Source of the DNA: Bacteroidales bacterium
Lineage (GTDB): Bacteria > Bacteroidota > Bacteroidia > Bacteroidales > 4484-276
Length of the DNA: 9,712 nucleotides
Direction of reading: 5' to 3'
Assembly (NCBI GenBank): GCA_029939965.1
Contig: JAOZRY010000081.1
Span: 1-9,712 of the forward strand
How positions within the stretch are numbered: position 1 is the stretch's first letter; each line of letters starts with the position of its first letter. The translations under genes were made by a program, and so were the position numbers. Of this stretch, positions 7,413 to 9,712 are shown piece by piece. The notes below the pieces were generated by a model, which saw only the letters and a list, made by a program, of their open reading frames with translations, was not told where the DNA came from and made no database searches.

Positions 7413-8627
7413 TTAAATCCCCAGTTCCTTCTTTATTTTTTTTGGTATTGCGTTTTTATTAACCATAATGTCGATGGTTTTGTAACGAACAAAGGCTTCG
7501 GAAGCATAAAAATATCCATCATAAATATGGCCTTCGGTACCCCACGAATTTTTAATAATGTAATACTTCGTGCCATTTTGATCTTTTGCCAATCCAACTA
7601 TTTCCATACCATGGTCATCGGTAGTGGTATAGTTGTCGAACCCTTCCTGTCTCAGCTCCTGTGTTATTACTTTTTCTTTTACAGGAGAGTCGAAACTAAA
7701 AATCATTTTACTTTTTTCTTTGCTGGTAAGCGTTTCCCATTTTTCTTTTTCTGTTCCTGACAAATCAGTTTTATCTTCATCCGGAACTATTGCCACTCCA
7801 TTTTTCCATGAAAACCCTTTTTCGCTCACATCAGCACCCCATGCAATAGTGTGCCCCGCATCCAGTGAGTTGTCGATTATCTCCATCATTTCATCAAGTG
7901 GCACATTATACATTCCATGTAGCATCCAATTGTCGGGAACTTCCAGAATAAACTTTTCATAAAATGGATGATGCAAAAATGAACCAACCTCAATATAGTC
8001 ATCCATATTAAGTGCAAGTTTTTCAGCAAACGATTGTGGGGTATATTCTACGTCCTGATAGATAAAAGTTTCGGGGTATTCGCCAATGTAGGCATCAAGC
8101 AAACCTTCAAAACCTTTTTGCCAAACAGGAGTAAGTTTCTTGTTTTTGTTTTCAACAACACCCTCCATATAATTCCCAAAAACCTTGTCCATTTCGCCAT
8201 GTACAAAATGATCTTCGCCAATTACCAAACCTGTATAGGCATCTTCGGGAACTATGCCGTTTGTTTTAATTACTTCGGTAACATCGTGAAATGCTCCACC
8301 GCCACCAAAATTTATTTTACCGTGCCAACGTACATAATCGCTGGCCTTTTTATCATAAGCATTTCTTATGATAAATGCTTCGGACAAATTAATTTCTCCT
8401 TTGCCCTTTTTTAGCAATTCGGACTCAAGAAATGAAATTCCGCCATAGCTCCAGCAGGTACCTGAGCGGTATTGATTTTTTACGGGGGTATTATCCAATC
8501 GGATAATTTCCTTAAATTCATACCCTTGTTTTGGCTCTTCGCTTTTTTTCTCGTCCTGTGCAAAGCCCGACAGAACCATGGCCATCAATGCCATGATAAG
8601 TGTGGTAAGTTTAGTGTATTTTCTCAT
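7413..8627 (-). CDS. Secreted C1-family cysteine peptidase, aminopeptidase C/bleomycin hydrolase type
   Basis: A 404-residue papain-fold peptidase. The catalytic set is complete: Gln52 (oxyanion) and Cys58 in PVKNQYRSGTCWSYGG, His339 in DDHGMEIVG, Asn360 in IIKNSWG. The long insertions between Cys58 and His339, the NLSEAF segment (80-85) and the FGGGGAFHD segment (107-115) are those of PepC/BlmH enzymes. Unlike classical cytosolic PepC (about 450 residues), it has a signal peptide (1-24, LMAMVLSGFAQ) and so acts in the periplasm or outside; many Bacteroidota carry such exported forms. The usual role is aminopeptidase trimming of peptides; in PepC the extreme C-terminus blocks the active-site cleft, and here the tail IPKKIKKELGI is short and basic. 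It has its own promoter (8733-8763) and terminator (7351-7376), so it is a single-gene unit upstream of the envelope-protein operons. The start at 8627 gives a normal signal peptide. Confidence 0.92.
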   Translation of the reverse strand: MRKYTKLTTLIMALMAMVLSGFAQDEKKSEEPKQGYEFKEIIRLDNTPVKNQYRSGTCWSYGGISFLESELLKKGKGEINLSEAFIIRNAYDKKASDYVRWHGKINFGGGGAFHDVTEVIKTNGIVPEDAYTGLVIGEDHFVHGEMDKVFGNYMEGVVENKNKKLTPVWQKGFEGLLDAYIGEYPETFIYQDVEYTPQSFAEKLALNMDDYIEVGSFLHHPFYEKFILEVPDNWMLHGMYNVPLDEMMEIIDNSLDAGHTIAWGADVSEKGFSWKNGVAIVPDEDKTDLSGTEKEKWETLTSKEKSKMIFSFDSPVKEKVITQELRQEGFDNYTTTDDHGMEIVGLAKDQNGTKYYIIKNSWGTEGHIYDGYFYASEAFVRYKTIDIMVNKNAIPKKIKKELGI

Positions 8628-8732
8628 GTTTTTATTTATTAGTAATCTTTAATTTGGATTTCGCAACGCATTAATAATCAATCATAAAATTGTAGAAAAG
8701 AATTCAATCTTTGAAAAACGCCACGAAAGTAT

Positions 8733-8763
8733 CAAAAATACTTATACAACGGAAAATAACCAA
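8733..8763 (-). promoter_or_regulatory. Bacteroidota-type promoter for the C1 peptidase gene
   Basis: On the minus strand TTG (8763-8761), 20 bases, then TATTTTTG (8740-8733) match the consensus. Transcription would start near 8726, giving a leader of about 98 nt. The -7 octamer is identical to that of the lipoprotein operon promoter. The rest of 8628-8800 shows no gene. Confidence 0.6.
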
Positions 8764-8798
8764 GAGGAAATAACAATAGCGTGGATTGAAATAACACC

Positions 8799-8881
8799 AA
8801 TTAGTGTCTGTCTCTAATGTCCACTAATTTAGTTATGCTTGTGCTGAAAACAAACATTTACAAAAGTAAACTTATTGTTTT
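8799..8881. repeat. Truncated, inverted copy of the MITE-like element
   Basis: This segment is the reverse complement of 1720-1802 with 80 of 83 bases identical; the three differences cluster at 8823, 8828 and 8831. It carries one terminus (AGTGTCTG, 8803-8810), one arm and the whole centre, then identity stops abruptly at 8881. The second arm is absent; nothing similar follows. The break lies about 20 bp before the EamA-family start codon, so the element was either cut by a deletion or replaced on that side. Confidence 0.8.
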
Positions 8882-8886
8882 CTGTG

Positions 8887-8894
8887 TAGCTTTG
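8887..8894 (+). promoter_or_regulatory. Possible -7 element of the EamA-family gene
   Basis: TAGCTTTG fits TAnnTTTG. No TTG stands at the right distance upstream (the nearest, 8875-8877, is only 9 bases away). Transcription from it would start near 8901, almost at the TTG start codon at 8903, so the mRNA would be nearly leaderless. Weak prediction. Confidence 0.3.
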
Positions 8895-8902
8895 CCCCGA
8901 TT

Positions 8903-9712
8903 TTGAAAACGAATTACAAAGCACATATTGCCCTTGTGGGTACAAGCCTGATTTTTGGTGCAAACTATTGGATTGCCAAAGGTTTAATGCCCGGTTTTAT
9001 CGATCCTTTCCAGCTTGTGTTGATACGGATTACCGGAGCATGCCTTATTTTTTGGTTGGTGGGATTGACCATTAAAAAGGAAAAAATAGAAAAAGGAGAT
9101 ATGATCAGAATTGTTGTTGCAGCGATTTTTGGTACAACAGTAAATCAGCTTTTCTTTTTTGTTGGCCTTAGTCTCACAACCCCTGTGGATGTTTCCATTA
9201 TCCATGTTTCCAACCCTGTTTTTGTGCTAATTTTTGCATCAGTCCTGATCAATGAAAAAATCACTTTTCGGAAAACAGGTGGAATTATCCTCGGAGCTTC
9301 TGGTGCATTATTCCTGGTGATATGGGGAAATGAGATTAATTTTGGCTCCGACACTTTTAAAGGGAATCTTTTTGCCGTTTTCAATATGCTGGCTTATGCG
9401 CTTTACATGGTAATAATAAAACCGGTAATGAAGAAATACCATCCCATAACGGTGATGAAATGGGTTTTTCTTACAGGATTTGTTACCACATTTCCAATTT
9501 CAATTTCTCATATTCCATCAATTTCCTTTGCAGAATTTAATTCCACAACATGGTTTTCGATAGCTTATGTTATTATTGCCACAACCTTTATGGCCTACCT
9601 GCTAACCATTTACGCCCTTAAGCATGTTGAGGCAAGCACGGCAAGCTACTATGTTTATCTTCAACCTCTCATTGTATTTGTAATTGCCCTTTGGCTGGGG
9701 CAACAAAATTTT
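8903..9712 (+). CDS. EamA/DMT-superfamily transporter (3' end beyond the window)
   Basis: An open frame of 270 codons running off the window edge with no stop. The product has about nine visible membrane helices and two EamA repeats, which fits the ten-helix, roughly 300-residue drug/metabolite transporter family of the inner membrane. The first repeat has GTSLIFGANYWIAKGL (13-28) and the typical TPVDVSIIHVSNPVFVLI region, followed by the INEKITFRKTGGIIL stretch that ends the repeat. The second has YVIIATTFMAYLLTIYALK and VEASTASYYVYLQPLIV, both strong family signatures. The substrate cannot be told; relatives export amino acids, purines or unknown metabolites. The start is TTG at 8903 (L-K-T-N-Y-K-A-H): the first in-frame ATG at 8987 would remove the first helix, and an in-frame stop lies at 8867-8869. 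The truncated repeat ends just upstream. Confidence 0.9.
   Translation, partial: MKTNYKAHIALVGTSLIFGANYWIAKGLMPGFIDPFQLVLIRITGACLIFWLVGLTIKKEKIEKGDMIRIVVAAIFGTTVNQLFFFVGLSLTTPVDVSIIHVSNPVFVLIFASVLINEKITFRKTGGIILGASGALFLVIWGNEINFGSDTFKGNLFAVFNMLAYALYMVIIKPVMKKYHPITVMKWVFLTGFVTTFPISISHIPSISFAEFNSTTWFSIAYVIIATTFMAYLLTIYALKHVEASTASYYVYLQPLIVFVIALWLGQQNF

Noticed and set aside
8034..8414. 126-codon open frame on the plus strand inside the C1 peptidase gene
   Set aside because: It lies antisense within conserved peptidase coding sequence, has no recognisable domain and reads like a shadow frame.
8984..9384. Two overlapping minus-strand open frames (73 and 79 codons)
   Set aside because: They are antisense to the well-supported EamA-family transporter and have low-complexity products without family features.

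Overview
The window looks like chromosomal DNA of a Bacteroidota bacterium, probably a marine or sediment Bacteroidales/Marinilabiliales-type lineage; the rank below phylum is a guess. The evidence is AT-rich DNA, starts with no Shine-Dalgarno, two promoters of the Bacteroidota type (TTG, about 20 bases, TAnnTTTG), an extracellular nuclease with a C-terminal type IX secretion (Por/T9SS) sorting domain, and many exported proteins with short signal peptides ending in AQ or SQ.

Layout. Plus strand, 10-1652: a divergent MntP-type membrane protein, then 11 bp later an EndA/NucM-type secreted nuclease with a T9SS tail. 1672-1800 is a palindromic, MITE-like repeat. queD (queuosine/7-deazaguanine pathway) follows at 1864-2313. 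Minus strand, 2361-8627: five consecutive genes for exported proteins. In transcription order they are a secreted bleomycin-hydrolase/PepC-type C1 peptidase with its own promoter and terminator, a coiled-coil lipoprotein and a small periplasmic protein (one operon, own promoter and terminator), then a 283-residue exported protein and an 872-residue leucine-rich repeat protein (second operon, 7-bp gap). A truncated copy of the palindromic repeat in opposite orientation lies at 8799-8881. It abuts the 5' end of an EamA/DMT-family transporter gene (8903 to the window end) that starts at TTG and is cut by the window edge.

How the genes relate. The metabolic genes (mntP-like, queD, EamA) look like ordinary, unrelated functions. 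The minus-strand cluster is the least explained part. By alignment by eye, the small 191-residue protein and the N-terminal region of the LRR protein appear to share a domain. The lipoprotein ends in another small alpha/beta domain that may be NTF2/SnoaL-like, and the LRR protein is built from three repeats of one composite module. Together they suggest an uncharacterised cell-envelope or periplasmic protein set, beside a secreted cysteine peptidase. The cluster plus queD is bracketed by inverted copies of the same repeat. No phage, CRISPR, tRNA or rRNA signal was seen, and no intergenic stretch exceeds 300 bp.
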